NCBI RefSeq assembly: GCF_024436055.1
Contig: NZ_JANFNH010000009.1
Coordinates: forward strand, 62,001-126,000
DNA length: 64,000 nucleotides
Origin: Streptantibioticus rubrisoli
GTDB taxonomy: Bacteria > Actinomycetota > Actinomycetes > Streptomycetales > Streptomycetaceae
Direction of reading: 5' to 3'
Part shown: positions 35,325 to 44,678 of the stretch, in pieces
Layout of the letters: every line of letters starts with the position of its first letter
Position numbering within the stretch: position 1 is the first letter of the stretch
Program-made: the position numbers and the translations under genes
The notes under the pieces: model-generated
Told to the model about the DNA's origin: nothing
Database searches by the model: none
The model's input: the letters and a program-made list of their open reading frames with translations, nothing else

Positions 35325-35625
35325 GTGGTTCAAAACACCTACTCGGCCCACACGCAACTTCGCCTCGCCGGCCTGCTGGCCGCGGATCTCCGCCGCCCTT
35401 GGGAGAAGCCGGTCGAGCCCGGGCGGCTCACCCCCGCCCGGGTCCGCCGAGGGTTCAGGAACCTCCGCCCGAACCTGCCTTGTCCGGCCCGTGGGCCGAA
35501 CCCAACTGGCCTGGCCCCGGCAGACCTCTTGGCTCGAAGAACCGGTACCCCGCCACCCGCTACGACGTAAGCGAAACCGTAAGACGACCCGAGACCATCG
35601 CCCAACGTGGCCGGATCGGACCATA
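35325..35625 (+). pseudogene. Transposase C-terminal remnant (NF041680-like family), frameshifted
   Basis: The first frame gives YSAHTQLRLAGLLAADLRRP then GRLTPARVRRGFRNLRPNLP. After a one-base shift the second frame gives PNWPGPGRPLGSKNRYPATR then YDVSETVRR. Together they form the characteristic tail (TPARVRRGFRNLR...GPGRPxGSKNR.PA.RYDV) of the same transposase family whose N-terminus occurs at 11083. The upstream body is missing. Confidence 0.6.
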
Positions 35626-36084
35626 AAGAATAAGTTCAGAAGCTGTGTCACAACCTCTTTCCGCAGGTCACAGCGTTACGTAGTGCGATGGTGCCTCTTC
35701 TTGTCGTTGGGTTGTCCGTCGGTGGACGCCCAACCGAACGGCAACTAGGGGTGTTTCGCGTGGCTGTCGCGACAGGGGTGTCGGCTGGTACTCCGCCGGG
35801 CCAGGTGGGGGAGGGCGCTCCACGGTCAGAGTCATCGTCTATGCGTCATCAGCATGGTTGTCCGTGTGGACCCGCCGAAGTGGCGGGTGGATGTCCCAGT
35901 GCGTCGACCTGCCCGCCTGCGCCAGCCCAGAGTCCCGCGACGACCTTGACATCGCGGCAACTGCCAGGACTGGCATCTGCGATGGTGACGATGGCCCCCG
36001 GCGGCAATCTGCTGACATTATATCAGTTAATTCTTGAAAAATCGAAACATGAAAGTGGGTTGTGTATTCGCTATATTTGGGGCC
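35626..36084. other. Intergenic stretch with AT-rich promoter-like end
   Basis: No gene is visible to about 36000. From 36015 to 36050 the sequence becomes unusually AT-rich for this genome (ATTATATCAGTTAATTCTTG), just upstream of the hydrolase gene. It is a plausible promoter or a scar of foreign DNA. Confidence 0.4.
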
Positions 36085-37014
36085 GTGGTTGAATCTGAAG
36101 AATCGTTTGTCAGGTCCGGTGAATTACGGCTGTGGACTGAGCGGTATGGTGACCCGAAGGCCCCGGCGGTGCTGCTCATCATGGGCACCTCCGCTCCAGG
36201 CATTGGGTGGCCAGATCAGCTGGTAGAGGTACTCGTGGCCGGTGGGCTGCAGGTGATCCGCTTCGACCATCGGGACACCGGGCGGTCCACCTGCGTGGAC
36301 TTCGCCGCAAGTCCCTACACGCTGGCAGATATGGCCGCCGACGCGATAGCCGTGCTGAACGGCCACGGAATCGCTGGCGCGCATATCGTCGGAGCGTCGC
36401 TCGGCGGCGCGATCGCTCAATGGCTGGCCGTGCATCGCCCGCAGCGGGTGCTGACCCTGGCCGCGATTATGACTGGTCCGATGGGACACAACGCAGGCCC
36501 TGCCTGGGCGCGCGCCTTGGCAGGTCAGGCGCCAGATCCCGACGACCTGCCACCGGCCGCGCCCCGCCTTCTGCAACACCTCGCGTGGCGGGCGACTCTA
36601 CCCCAGACCACTCGGCAGGAATTCGTGACTGCCAACCTGGAGACCTGGCGTGTACTGAACGGCAGTGTCCTGCCGTTCGACGAGCCCGCTGCACGCCGAT
36701 TTGTTGAGGCCTCCTATGACCGAGCCAGCGACCATGCCGCGGCTTTCAACCACGACCTGGCCAGACGTCAGATGACCGACGACCGACGTGTCCCGCTCTC
36801 CTCAATCAAGGCTGCGACACTGGTCGTCCACGGGACGGAAGACCCCCTGCGCCCGCTGGCTCACGGCCAAGCCCTCGCCGAGCAAATTCCGCACGCCCAC
36901 CTGCACGCGATCCCCGGCATGGGACACGCTTTCTTCTCTCCTGGACTGCCCCGACGAATCGGTGAAATCATCCTCACACACATAGCGCTGCCTGAGCAGG
37001 GCGAACTCGGCTGA
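36085..37014 (+). CDS. Alpha/beta hydrolase (aclacinomycin methylesterase/epoxide hydrolase-like)
   Basis: The 309-residue hydrolase has VLLIMGTSAPGIGWPDQLVE (oxyanion loop), VIRFDHRDTGRSTCVDFAAS, the nucleophile elbow HIVGASLGGAIAQWLAVHRP, the acid region TLVVHGTEDPLRPLAHGQAL and the final His in IPGMGHAFFSPG. This pattern (FDHRDTGRS, ADMAADAIAVLNGHGI) is typical of RdmC/DhmA-like esterases from Streptomyces. The start is uncertain: GTG 36085 is chosen because ATG 36034/36049 would add AT-rich-encoded residues unlike the family. It stands alone. Confidence 0.8.
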   Translation: MVESEESFVRSGELRLWTERYGDPKAPAVLLIMGTSAPGIGWPDQLVEVLVAGGLQVIRFDHRDTGRSTCVDFAASPYTLADMAADAIAVLNGHGIAGAHIVGASLGGAIAQWLAVHRPQRVLTLAAIMTGPMGHNAGPAWARALAGQAPDPDDLPPAAPRLLQHLAWRATLPQTTRQEFVTANLETWRVLNGSVLPFDEPAARRFVEASYDRASDHAAAFNHDLARRQMTDDRRVPLSSIKAATLVVHGTEDPLRPLAHGQALAEQIPHAHLHAIPGMGHAFFSPGLPRRIGEIILTHIALPEQGELG

Positions 37015-37039
37015 CGTCCACTTCCCGCGGGGACTCCCG

Positions 37040-37069
37040 GCGGCCACTCGCGCTCCGTACGGTGGCCGC
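37040..37069 (+). terminator. GC-rich hairpin after the hydrolase gene
   Basis: GCGGCCAC (37040-37047) and GTGGCCGC (37062-37069) form an 8-bp perfect stem, 26 bases after the hydrolase stop. It is the only obvious hairpin before the next element remnant and probably ends the hydrolase transcript. Confidence 0.35.
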
Positions 37070-37289
37070 ACGGGCAGAGAGATGCGAGGTTGAGGCTGGT
37101 CGCGGTCGAAGACCGCGAGAGCGGGCTGTGGTTGTGTTGTGGGTGCGGCGGGCTGCTGATGCCGCGGGCGAAAGTGACGGCGGTCTTCCGCTCGTGTGTG
37201 TGCCGGTCGCGGCACTGGCGCCGGATGCGGCGGGCGAAGGCGAGGACTGAGGCGGTGCAGGTCGGCCGGACCGCCGTCTGTGACGCTGC

Positions 37290-37680
37290 ACTTACGCTTG
37301 ACGGTCCGCGCGCTGATCTCCTCACCCAGCGCGGCCAGTTCAGCCGCTTGGGCCCGCTCACGTTCCGCCAGCGTGCGGGCGGCAGGATCGTACTCATGCC
37401 GGGGCCGAGCGCCTGCCGGGCCGTCCGGCGGCAGGCCGGGCAGAAGTTCGACGAGATGCCGCTGCCACCGCAGTGCGCGGCCCGCCACATCCTTGGGCGG
37501 ATGCCCCAGCAGCGCGGCCGAGCCCAGCGCGGCCCGCTCACCGGCGCCGAGGGGCGGAAGCGGGTGCCTGGCCCCTGTCCGCCCTGAGGCGTACGGCCGT
37601 ACTCGCCCTGGTGTACGGCCACACTGTCTGTCCGGCGCGGTGCGGACTGGGTCGACCCCAGCCGTGCGGCGGCTCACCAC
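37290..37680 (-). pseudogene. Mu/Tn552-type transposase, N-terminal remnant
   Basis: The minus strand encodes LLGHPPKDVAGRALRWQRHL then LPPDGPAGARPRHEYDPAAR and TLAERERAQAAELAALGEEI then SARTVKRK. This is the N-terminal DNA-binding region of actinobacterial Mu/Tn552-like DDE transposases (EYDPAxxTLAERxRAKAAEL...SARTVxR). The sequence diverges right after the recognition helix and no catalytic core follows. Confidence 0.55.
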
Positions 37681-37927
37681 TGAGCGGTGAACGGCACGGT
37701 ACGCCGGGGTCGGCGGCCGCGGACTGCTCCGTTTTCACGATCCGGTCGGTCGTCGTTGAGCCTGGCGGGATTCCGACTGCGGCGGCAGGCAGCAGGCGGG
37801 GGAGGGGCAGAGGGCAGACGCGCCAGCGCGGAATCGAATGGAAGGCTCGGACCGGTGCGAGGAGGCTCCAGGCCTGACGGGCCGCAGCACAAGGAATCCA
37901 CAAAATGGCTGACTAGCGTCCCAGCAC

Positions 37928-38920
37928 ATGACACCGCTGAGGCGACTCGCCGGCCGGCCGTGGGTCTTGGCCGCCACTTTCGTCACGCTGCTGACCGGCT
38001 GCTCCGGCCGCTCGACGCCCTCCACCCCGGACGCGTCCGCTTCATGGTCGGCGCCCGGCGGATCATCGTCAGTGCTGTTCGGGGGGAACAAGAGCCTGCT
38101 GCACCAGCCGTTGGTGGGGCCGAAGCTCGCGATCGTGCGCACTTATCACGAGCTGGCGCACGACGACTTCCCCTCTGCCGAGGACACCCAGGCCCTGAAC
38201 CAGGGCGCGGCCTTGCTGACCAGCTTCGGAAAGGGCGAGTGGACCTCGATCGCCTCCGGCGCGCAGGACTCGGCAATCAGATCATTCCTGACCAAGGTCG
38301 ACCAGGCCGCTGTCGACCACCACCTCGGTGCCATCTACGTGACGTTCAACCACGAAGCCGACCTCATCAACGGGGAGAGGCCGGCCGACTTCGTCAAGGC
38401 GTGGGATCACATCCACTCTCTCGCCACCGACCTGAAGGTCAACTGGCAGGACGGCGGCAGGATCCACTGGGCGCTGATACTCACCCAAGGCGCATACGCC
38501 CCGGCGAGGGCCTCTCGCTACTGGCCCGGAGCCGGCAACGTCGATGTCGTCGGGGTGGACGGCTACAATGCCGCCGACTGCCGCAAGCACCCTTTTACCG
38601 ACACCTACGCCGCCACCGGTAAGCCCGAGCAACCCGCACAGCTCTTCAGCCAGGCGGTGTCGTTCGCGGCCCGGCACGGCAATCTGCCAGTCTTCATCGC
38701 CGAATGGGGCAGCGTCCCATATCACACCGCGCGGACGCGCGCCGACTTCATCAAGGCCATGGCTTCCTACATCACCGCCCACCCCAGCATCCGATCCGAG
38801 ATGTACTGGGACGCCCACGGCCAGAACAACGCCTGCGACTACAACCTTGCCAACGATCCCACCGCCACCAGCGCACTCGCCGCCATGGCAGCCGACTCAC
38901 GCTTCCAAGCCAAGCCGTAG
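37928..38920 (+). CDS. Lipoprotein with GH26-like glycoside hydrolase fold
   Basis: The 330-residue protein has a lipoprotein signal (VLAATFVTLLTGCSGRS, lipobox Cys near residue 24) and a TIM-barrel domain that resembles GH26/mannanase-type enzymes: YVTFNHEADLINGERPADFV with a candidate acid/base Glu in NHE, VDVVGVDGYN, and PVFIAEWGSVPYH with a candidate nucleophile Glu in AEW. It is tethered outside the membrane, where it may cut a surface or environmental polysaccharide. Assignment to GH26 rests on these motifs only. Confidence 0.7.
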   Translation: MTPLRRLAGRPWVLAATFVTLLTGCSGRSTPSTPDASASWSAPGGSSSVLFGGNKSLLHQPLVGPKLAIVRTYHELAHDDFPSAEDTQALNQGAALLTSFGKGEWTSIASGAQDSAIRSFLTKVDQAAVDHHLGAIYVTFNHEADLINGERPADFVKAWDHIHSLATDLKVNWQDGGRIHWALILTQGAYAPARASRYWPGAGNVDVVGVDGYNAADCRKHPFTDTYAATGKPEQPAQLFSQAVSFAARHGNLPVFIAEWGSVPYHTARTRADFIKAMASYITAHPSIRSEMYWDAHGQNNACDYNLANDPTATSALAAMAADSRFQAKP

Positions 38921-39169
38921 CCGGACGCTCTCACCGCCTGAGCTGTGCAGGAAGAGAACTCGGCACGGCGGCGAAGACCCACAGCGGCACGACTGTGAGG
39001 GCGTACTTCCGGCCGTGCCCTGGAGACACACCAGGCAGGCTTGCTCAACAACCCGGCTCCCCGGCTCTCTTCGCGGGCCCGGCGAGCCCCCATGCGGCCG
39101 CCTCGTCGGGGTAGGGGCACCAGGTGACGTGCCCGAAGGCCGGGCACCACGGTCGGGAGGAGGCACAAG

Positions 39170-39919
39170 GTGCCGCCTGTTGCACGCCTGGGTTGGCTCG
39201 GAGCGCTGACCATTGGGATAGCGCTGTTCGTCGTGGACGAGCGGGTCATGGTGGACACGGCCAACCCCAACTTCGTGCCCTCGGTGATCCTGCTGGGCGC
39301 TGCTGTGGTGCCGGTCGCCTTCGTGCTGTTCGTCGCGGAGCGGCGGCTGCCCTACGACGTGCCAGCGGGAGTGGTGTTCACCGCCGCCCTGCTCGGCGGG
39401 GTGATCGGCACCGTGACCGCGGGTCTGCTGGAGTACGACACGCTGCGCAGGCTGGGTGTGCTGCCGATGCTGGCCGTGGCGGTGATCGAAGAGGCTGCCA
39501 AGCTGGTGGTGCCGCTCGCCATCGTGGTGTTCACCCGCTACCGCAGGCCGGCCGACGGCGTGCTGGTCGGCGTCGCCTCCGGGGCTGGCTTCGCCGCGCT
39601 GGAGACCATGGGCTATGCCTTCGTCGCGCTGGTACGCAGCCACGGCAGCCTCATCACGCTGGACAACGTCCTGCTGCTGCGCGGCCTGCTCGCCCCGGCC
39701 GGCCACATGGCCTGGACGGGCGCGACCGCGGCGGCGCTGTGGATCGCCTTTCGCACGGGACGCTGGCTGCGCTTCGGCCTGGTCTTCGTCCTCGCGGTGG
39801 TGCTGCACGCGGCCTGGGACAGCATCGGCACGCTCACCGGCTATGCGCTGATCGCCACGGTCAGTCTGCTTTTCCTGGGCGCGCTCACCCACCGCACGGC
39901 CACCGCGACCGCACAGTGA
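39170..39919 (+). CDS. PrsW-family intramembrane metalloprotease
   Basis: The 249-residue membrane protein has about seven hydrophobic helices and the PrsW/CAAX-like motif VAVIEEAAKLVVPLAIVVFT (EExxK), followed by GVLVGVASGAGFAALETMGY with the E-containing second motif and a later VVLHAAWDSIGTLTG His motif. In Bacillus PrsW cleaves an anti-sigma factor; targets in actinomycetes are mostly unknown. GTG 39170 follows GGGAGGAGGCACAAG, a strong ribosome site. Confidence 0.8.
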   Translation: MPPVARLGWLGALTIGIALFVVDERVMVDTANPNFVPSVILLGAAVVPVAFVLFVAERRLPYDVPAGVVFTAALLGGVIGTVTAGLLEYDTLRRLGVLPMLAVAVIEEAAKLVVPLAIVVFTRYRRPADGVLVGVASGAGFAALETMGYAFVALVRSHGSLITLDNVLLLRGLLAPAGHMAWTGATAAALWIAFRTGRWLRFGLVFVLAVVLHAAWDSIGTLTGYALIATVSLLFLGALTHRTATATAQ

Positions 39920-40014
39920 CCCCGTTGGGCCACCACGGACTGCTCAATTGGGTCTCACAAACATCCTCAAGACAGCTCCTACATCTCATCGAGCTGCAGG
40001 AGCGCCCGAAGGCG

Positions 40015-40640
40015 TCACCCTCGCTGTCCGCGCTGCCGTCTGCCCGTGAGTCCTAGCCTGCACACGCGGTTTAGAGCTCCTACAGTCTCCGCTACGTCCC
40101 CACGCGAGGCTGGCACGCTTGCGGTACTCGCCCGGGGCGTTCCATAGGCCGTCATGAATGCCCGGCTGAAGACGGCCGGGTCCGTGAACCCCCAGCGTGC
40201 GCCGATCGCTCCGATCGCAAGCCCGGTCAGTCCAGGGGCCGTCAGGTCGGCGCGGCAGCGCTCCAGCCGCCGTTCCCGGATGAAGGCACTGACGGTGTGC
40301 CTCTCCTCGCGGAACAGGTGGTGCAGGTAGCGCACCGAGATGCCATGAGCATCGGATACCAGTTGCGGCGACAGGTCGGGCTCCGACAGGTGCGCCTCGA
40401 TGAACGACTTCCCCTTGTGCACGAGCAGGGCCTGCCGGTTTTCCGGTGCCAGCAGCTTCTCCCGGTCCGCCAGGCCGCAGAAGAAGCCCGTGGCGAGATG
40501 GAGTGCGGCGGCGCCGACCTGCTCGGCTTCCCAGCCGGTCCACTGCCCGCTGTCCAGGCCGCTGAGGAACCCCGCCAGTAGGGCCCCGCTGTTCGCGGCC
40601 CGTTGGGCCCGCGAGGCGCAGAAGAGCGCGACCAACAACA
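40015..40640 (-). pseudogene. AraC-family regulator, 5'-truncated
   Basis: About 200 C-terminal residues of an AraC regulator remain: LHLATGFFCGLADREKLLAP, SFIEAHLSEPDLSPQLVSDA then HGISVRYLHHLFREERHTVS (first helix-turn-helix), and IGAIGARWGFTDPAVFSRAF then MTAYGTPRAS (second). Before QRAANSGALLAGFLSGLDSG the sequence no longer matches, so the N-terminal effector domain is lost at about 40640. No proper start codon context exists. Confidence 0.6.
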
Positions 40641-40995
40641 CCGGCTGTGGCCGTGATCGGGCGCTTCTCCATGGTCTTGGCGGGCTTTGCCGCGTCTCGC
40701 GGTCGTGCGGTTGCTGCGGGCGCGGAGTGGTGCGGCTGGTACTGATGCGGGGCAGTCGGCACCGCCGCAAGGCACGCGCGGCGGTGCTGCAGCATCGTGA
40801 CGTGAGGAGGGAATTGTCGTTGCGCTTACGTGGGTTCGCCTTGGGCCTACCAGCGGCAGGCCCTGGGTGTCCTGGCTCCAGGGCCTGTGCTCTCCCTAGA
40901 CGCGCGATGCGTTGCACCGCCGGGGATGGTCTGGCGTGAACAGTGGCCAGTCCCCGTCAGCGCACTGTGTCCACTGCGGCGAGGGAAGGAGGGGA
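40641..40995. other. Low-information stretch between AraC remnant and DUF11 gene
   Basis: No coherent gene is visible in either strand. Arg/Gly-rich frames on both strands look like noise or highly decayed transposase. I see no hairpin that clearly ends the DUF11 gene. Confidence 0.35.
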
Positions 40996-41535
40996 TCAGC
41001 CGCATTCGTCCCATCGCCACGACCACGGGCGGCAACCAGACGCGGTGGGCTGGATGAGGGTGAGGTCCGTGTAACTGTGCTCCACGGGGTCGCCGCCGCC
41101 GGTCGCGGTCACGTTGTTCAGGACTGCTCTTGGCGCATGCGGGTCGATCGTGACCGGGACCGTGATGTCCGGGAAGGCGGTCATGGGGGCCACGGAGGTG
41201 GTGCTCGTGCACACGAGCAGAGTGCTGCTCGTGTTTGTACAGGTCCAGCCAGTGCCGCTGGCGCTGCCGTTCAGGGTGAGGCCGGAAGGCAGCGTGTCGG
41301 TGACGGTGACCGGATCACCAGTGGTGGCCGCATTGCCAATGTTCGTCACCGTGATCGAGTACTGGCCGTTCCCTCCTTGTTGGAATGGCTGTGTGTGAGA
41401 CTTCTGGACCGTCAGCAATGGCGCCGGAGCCGGTTGGGCCGGCGCCGCGAAAGCCGTCACCGGCAGCATGCCAGCGGCCGTGGCTGCGGCCAGCGCCGCG
41501 ACGCGACCGAGGGTCGGACAGAGTTTGCGCTTCAT
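40996..41535 (-). CDS. Secreted single DUF11-repeat protein
   Basis: The 179-residue protein has a signal peptide (VAALAAATAAGMLPVTAFA) and one DUF11/conserved-repeat Ig-like domain: LLTVQKSHTQPFQQGGNGQY then SITVTNIGNAATTGDPVTVT, DTLPSGLTLNGSASGTGWTC, and TVPVTIDPHAPRAVLNNVTA. DUF11 proteins are surface or extracellular adhesin-like proteins. The chosen ATG (41535) lies 6 bases after GGAGGA, which decides it over the ATG two codons upstream. Confidence 0.8.
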   Translation of the reverse strand: MKRKLCPTLGRVAALAAATAAGMLPVTAFAAPAQPAPAPLLTVQKSHTQPFQQGGNGQYSITVTNIGNAATTGDPVTVTDTLPSGLTLNGSASGTGWTCTNTSSTLLVCTSTTSVAPMTAFPDITVPVTIDPHAPRAVLNNVTATGGGDPVEHSYTDLTLIQPTASGCRPWSWRWDECG

Positions 41536-41972
41536 GAGCATTCCTCCTGCAGCAGTGTTGGGCGGGCCGTCACAGCCCGGACAGCGATAACGGCGCTGCT
41601 GAGTCCGCACCGCGCTAGACGTGACGGGACAACAGGCCGACACACCATGAGAAACCATCTGTTTTGTCTCACTTGGCGTCATTATCGCCAATGCGCGTGG
41701 TCATATGCCCGAGGCATGGTGGTCTCTCACTCGAATAGCCCCTTCTGGATGTTCCTTCTCCTGGGTTCGACGGTTAAGCGGCGCTCGGGAGCCCCCTGAC
41801 CCGGCTGGTGGTGAGTACTGGCACCGCCACCCGGGTCCCGCTGCCGCAGAGACGGCACTTGCCTCGTCTTGTGGTCCTGCTGTCTTCGCGGCAGTGCGGT
41901 TAGCCCTGCGGGGCAGCTGGGGATGTGCGCGACTCGCCGGAGTGGCTCGCCCCAGCGCGGACCACCACGGCT
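41536..41972. other. Upstream region of the DUF11 gene
   Basis: No gene is visible. TTGGCGTCATTATCGCCAA (about 41672-41690) is a perfect 6-bp inverted repeat with an AT-rich centre, a possible operator. Around 41850-41880 the minus strand could encode a short CRLCGSG zinc-ribbon-like piece, too little to call. Confidence 0.35.
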
Positions 41973-41999
41973 GTGGGACCCGGTGAACTCGGGTCCCAC
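41973..41999 (-). terminator. Perfect 10-bp hairpin after the ABC permease remnant
   Basis: GTGGGACCCG and CGGGTCCCAC pair perfectly around a 7-nt loop. It lies 14 bases beyond the permease stop (42014, minus strand), a typical place for a factor-independent terminator. Confidence 0.6.
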
Positions 42000-42013
42000 G
42001 GTGGCATGCGGTC

Positions 42014-42890
42014 TCACTCCGTCTTGATCGCTTCTAGGACGACCAGCCGGGTCGCCAGCCGTGCGGGCCACACCGCCGCGAGGACGCCCACCACGGCTGC
42101 CAGAGCGAGGATGTTCGTGATCCGTGTCCACGAAAGCACCAGCACCAGAGGCCTGTTGCCCGTTTGGGCGATGGCCCAAGCGATGAACACGCCGAGCGCT
42201 ACACCGTTGACCGCGTCGAAGAGGGAGATGACGACCGCTTCCAGTCGGATCATGCTCTTGACACGGGTACGTTCCAGGCCGATCGCCCGCAGCATGCCGA
42301 TCTCGCCGCGGCGTTCGAAGACGGACAGCGCGAGGGTGTTGACCACGCCGAGTGCCGCGATGATCAGCGACATGCTCAGCAGCCCGTACAGGATGGAGAG
42401 CACCCTGGACGAGCGTGCCGCCGAAGGTGTTGCGAATGCCTTGATGGTCCATCACCACGATGGCCGGGTTGTCGCCGAGGCTGTCGCTGATGGCCTGGTC
42501 GCTCTTGGCGTTTGGGCCGCCTGCGACCTTGACCAGGACCTGCCGGATCTCCGGTTGGGTGGACATACGGGGCCAGGAGCCTGTCGGAGATCACGACGGG
42601 GTTGAGGAACATGTTGTGGGCAAAGGTCCGATGGTCACCTCGCCCTTTGTGTCATCGCGGTAGCTCGCGTGGACCGAGTCTCCGGCCTTCCAGCCGAGCG
42701 CCCGGGCCGTGTCGTCTCCGACCAGGATCTTGCCGTCGGCCAGCGCCGTGCGCGAGCCGCTGACCACGTCAATCTTCATTGTCTGGTCCAAGCTTTTGTG
42801 TCGGCGGCCGTGACGTCGATCTTCCGGATCTTCCCGCCGACGTCGAAGGCTGACATGCGGGCAACGGGACTCCTCGGCGATCAGCAATCC
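42014..42890 (-). pseudogene. FtsX/MacB-type ABC transporter permease, C-terminal part, frameshifted
   Basis: The last 130 residues are intact in one frame: IIAALGVVNTLALSVFERRG, EIGMLRAIGLERTRVKSMIR then LEAVVISLFDAVNGVALGVF and ARLATRLVVLEAIKTE, the FtsX permease core. Upstream, two other frames carry periplasmic-loop pieces: VSGSRTALADGKILVGDDTA then RALGWKAGDSVHASYRDDTK, and EIRQVLVKVAGGPNAKSDQA. At least two frameshifts separate them, and the N-terminal helices and ATPase partner are missing. It is a dead drug/peptide exporter piece. Confidence 0.75.
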
Positions 42891-43073
42891 TGGCGGACTA
42901 TCCGATCAACGCGACCCGTTGTCCACGTTTCGATCTGACGCCCAACCCCCTTGCCGCCAGTGCAAAACCGGCAGCTATCCGGCCTTGGGCCAAGTCCCGA
43001 CGGCTCACGGCTCCCCTTCCCGACTGAATACGGCTGCGCAACAGCGCAGTCCGAAGTCGTTCGAGCCGACCAC

Positions 43074-44075
43074 TCAACCGATCAGTGGCGGCGGCGACTT
43101 TGTGGCTTCATTGATGGCACCGCTCTGATTGAGGAGTCCGAGGCCGAGCAGCGTGCAGGTGTGCCAGACCGCTTGGCCTTCACGTTTGCTGACGACCAGG
43201 CGGGCATGCCGCAGTGCCTTGGTGTGTTCGGAGGCAGAGGACTTGCTGATGCCGAGCTCGCGTGCCACGTCCGTGGTGGTGCGCTCCCGGGTGAGCAGAG
43301 CAAGGACCGCGGCGCGGGTACTCCCAAGAAGGACGGCTACCGGATCGGCGGTGGACGGTTCGGGCAGCAGCGTCAGGGGAGTGATGGCCGGATAGACGAA
43401 CACCGCAGGACCTCGCGGATAAACGCCGACCAAGGGCCGGCCGGTCCAGAACACAGAAGGCAGCAGGGTGATGCCGCGCCCGGCCAGGTGGATCTCACGT
43501 TCCTCGGGGGAGACGATCTCCATGACGGTTCCGGCCCAGCGGATCCCGCAGGCGAGACTGGTCAGAGTCGCTTGGATCCCGTGCTGGGCAAGGATGTGGG
43601 CACGCCACGCCTGCTCGGCGTCGAAGGCCGAAGCGATCCGGTGCCAGGCAGGGGCCAGGAGGCTGGCATGACCGGAGCGTACGGCGTCCTCAAGGAGCTG
43701 CCAGGCATCTCGGTCCTGGTGGGCGAGGCGAGTGATCCACCAGGTCTGCGGGCGACCGGCCTTGCAAAGGCGGGCCAAGTCGGCCCGGACGAAGGAGGGA
43801 GAGCTTGATCGGACCAGATCAAGGCCCTCGTCCAGCCCCTGGCTCAGAGGGTCGAGGAACAACGGCCCCTTCCCGGTCGGTGGTATGAGCTCCAACAGCG
43901 GCCGTGCGGAACGCGGGAAGATCCGCAGCGTGCGCTGCCGCCACCGGCCTAAGACAGGGTCGGTGCCCGGTCGCTGCAGCATCGCCGTGGCAAGCCCCAA
44001 TTCCATCAACGGCGCCGGCTCCGTTGCAAGAGTGACCCGCAGCAGGTCCTCCAGTGTGAAGTACACGCGAAGCAC
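43074..44075 (-). CDS. ArsR-like winged-helix transcriptional regulator (large form)
   Basis: The 333-residue protein has a long N-terminal effector region and a C-terminal ArsR-type winged helix: LLGSTRAAVLALLTRERTTT then DVARELGISKSSASEHTKAL and RHARLVVSKREGQAVWHTCT. This layout, starting LRVYFTLEDLLRVTLATEPA, is a common Streptomyces DUF5937/ArsR-like family. No metal-binding ELxVCDL motif is visible. A transporter gene is typical next to it, and here the broken FtsX permease lies 180 bp downstream on the same strand. Confidence 0.8.
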   Translation of the reverse strand: MLRVYFTLEDLLRVTLATEPAPLMELGLATAMLQRPGTDPVLGRWRQRTLRIFPRSARPLLELIPPTGKGPLFLDPLSQGLDEGLDLVRSSSPSFVRADLARLCKAGRPQTWWITRLAHQDRDAWQLLEDAVRSGHASLLAPAWHRIASAFDAEQAWRAHILAQHGIQATLTSLACGIRWAGTVMEIVSPEEREIHLAGRGITLLPSVFWTGRPLVGVYPRGPAVFVYPAITPLTLLPEPSTADPVAVLLGSTRAAVLALLTRERTTTDVARELGISKSSASEHTKALRHARLVVSKREGQAVWHTCTLLGLGLLNQSGAINEATKSPPPLIG

Positions 44076-44678
44076 AGGTTCCCCCCTGGTGTAGGGATGG
44101 CAGACGGCTCTGCGAGCTGCACTGTTCGGTCAAGGCCGAACTGCTTGCCGTGATTTGGCCCAGCCAGGACCATTCTGGCTGTAGTGAGCAGGCCTTGGCG
44201 CAGACATGCCTTACCTCCGCCTTCCTCTCCTGTGTCTCACGGACGGGAGTCCGGATCGCGCAAGTGCCCAGACAGGCCCCGCGGCTCTTCCACGATGCAA
44301 GAAAGGCGGCGAATGCGCAGCATTTCCACCAGATCCAGTCTGCTGCTCATGGCGGTCTTGAGCCATGCGAGACCTGCAATACGGTGGCGTGGCAACGCTG
44401 AGGCGAGGTGTCGGTGCTGCGCCATAGCCGCACCGACACCAGTCAACTCGGGCGGCAACGCCCGGTGCGTGGCGATCCGACGGCTGGCGGGGCGTGGCAA
44501 GTGACCGATCCGGCCATTCCGGACCAGCGTCGCATTCATGCAAGTCGCCTGCGGCATAAGCGCATCACACTCCTGTGGAACAGCGGCGACTTCACCTGCC
44601 GGAAGATCCGGCCCTGTGACGGTGCGGCAAACGAAGCCCGATCGTCCGCGGGTCGCAGATCCTGTGGAAGGAGTACTC
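44076..44678. other. Intergenic stretch before the fulvocin C-related gene
   Basis: 600 bases without a recognisable gene on either strand. The last 15 bases carry the ribosome site (GGAAGGAG) of the next gene. A short complementary pair, GGTGTCGGTGC / GCACCGACACC (about 44406-44436), could fold into a hairpin with an 8-10 nt loop. Confidence 0.35.
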
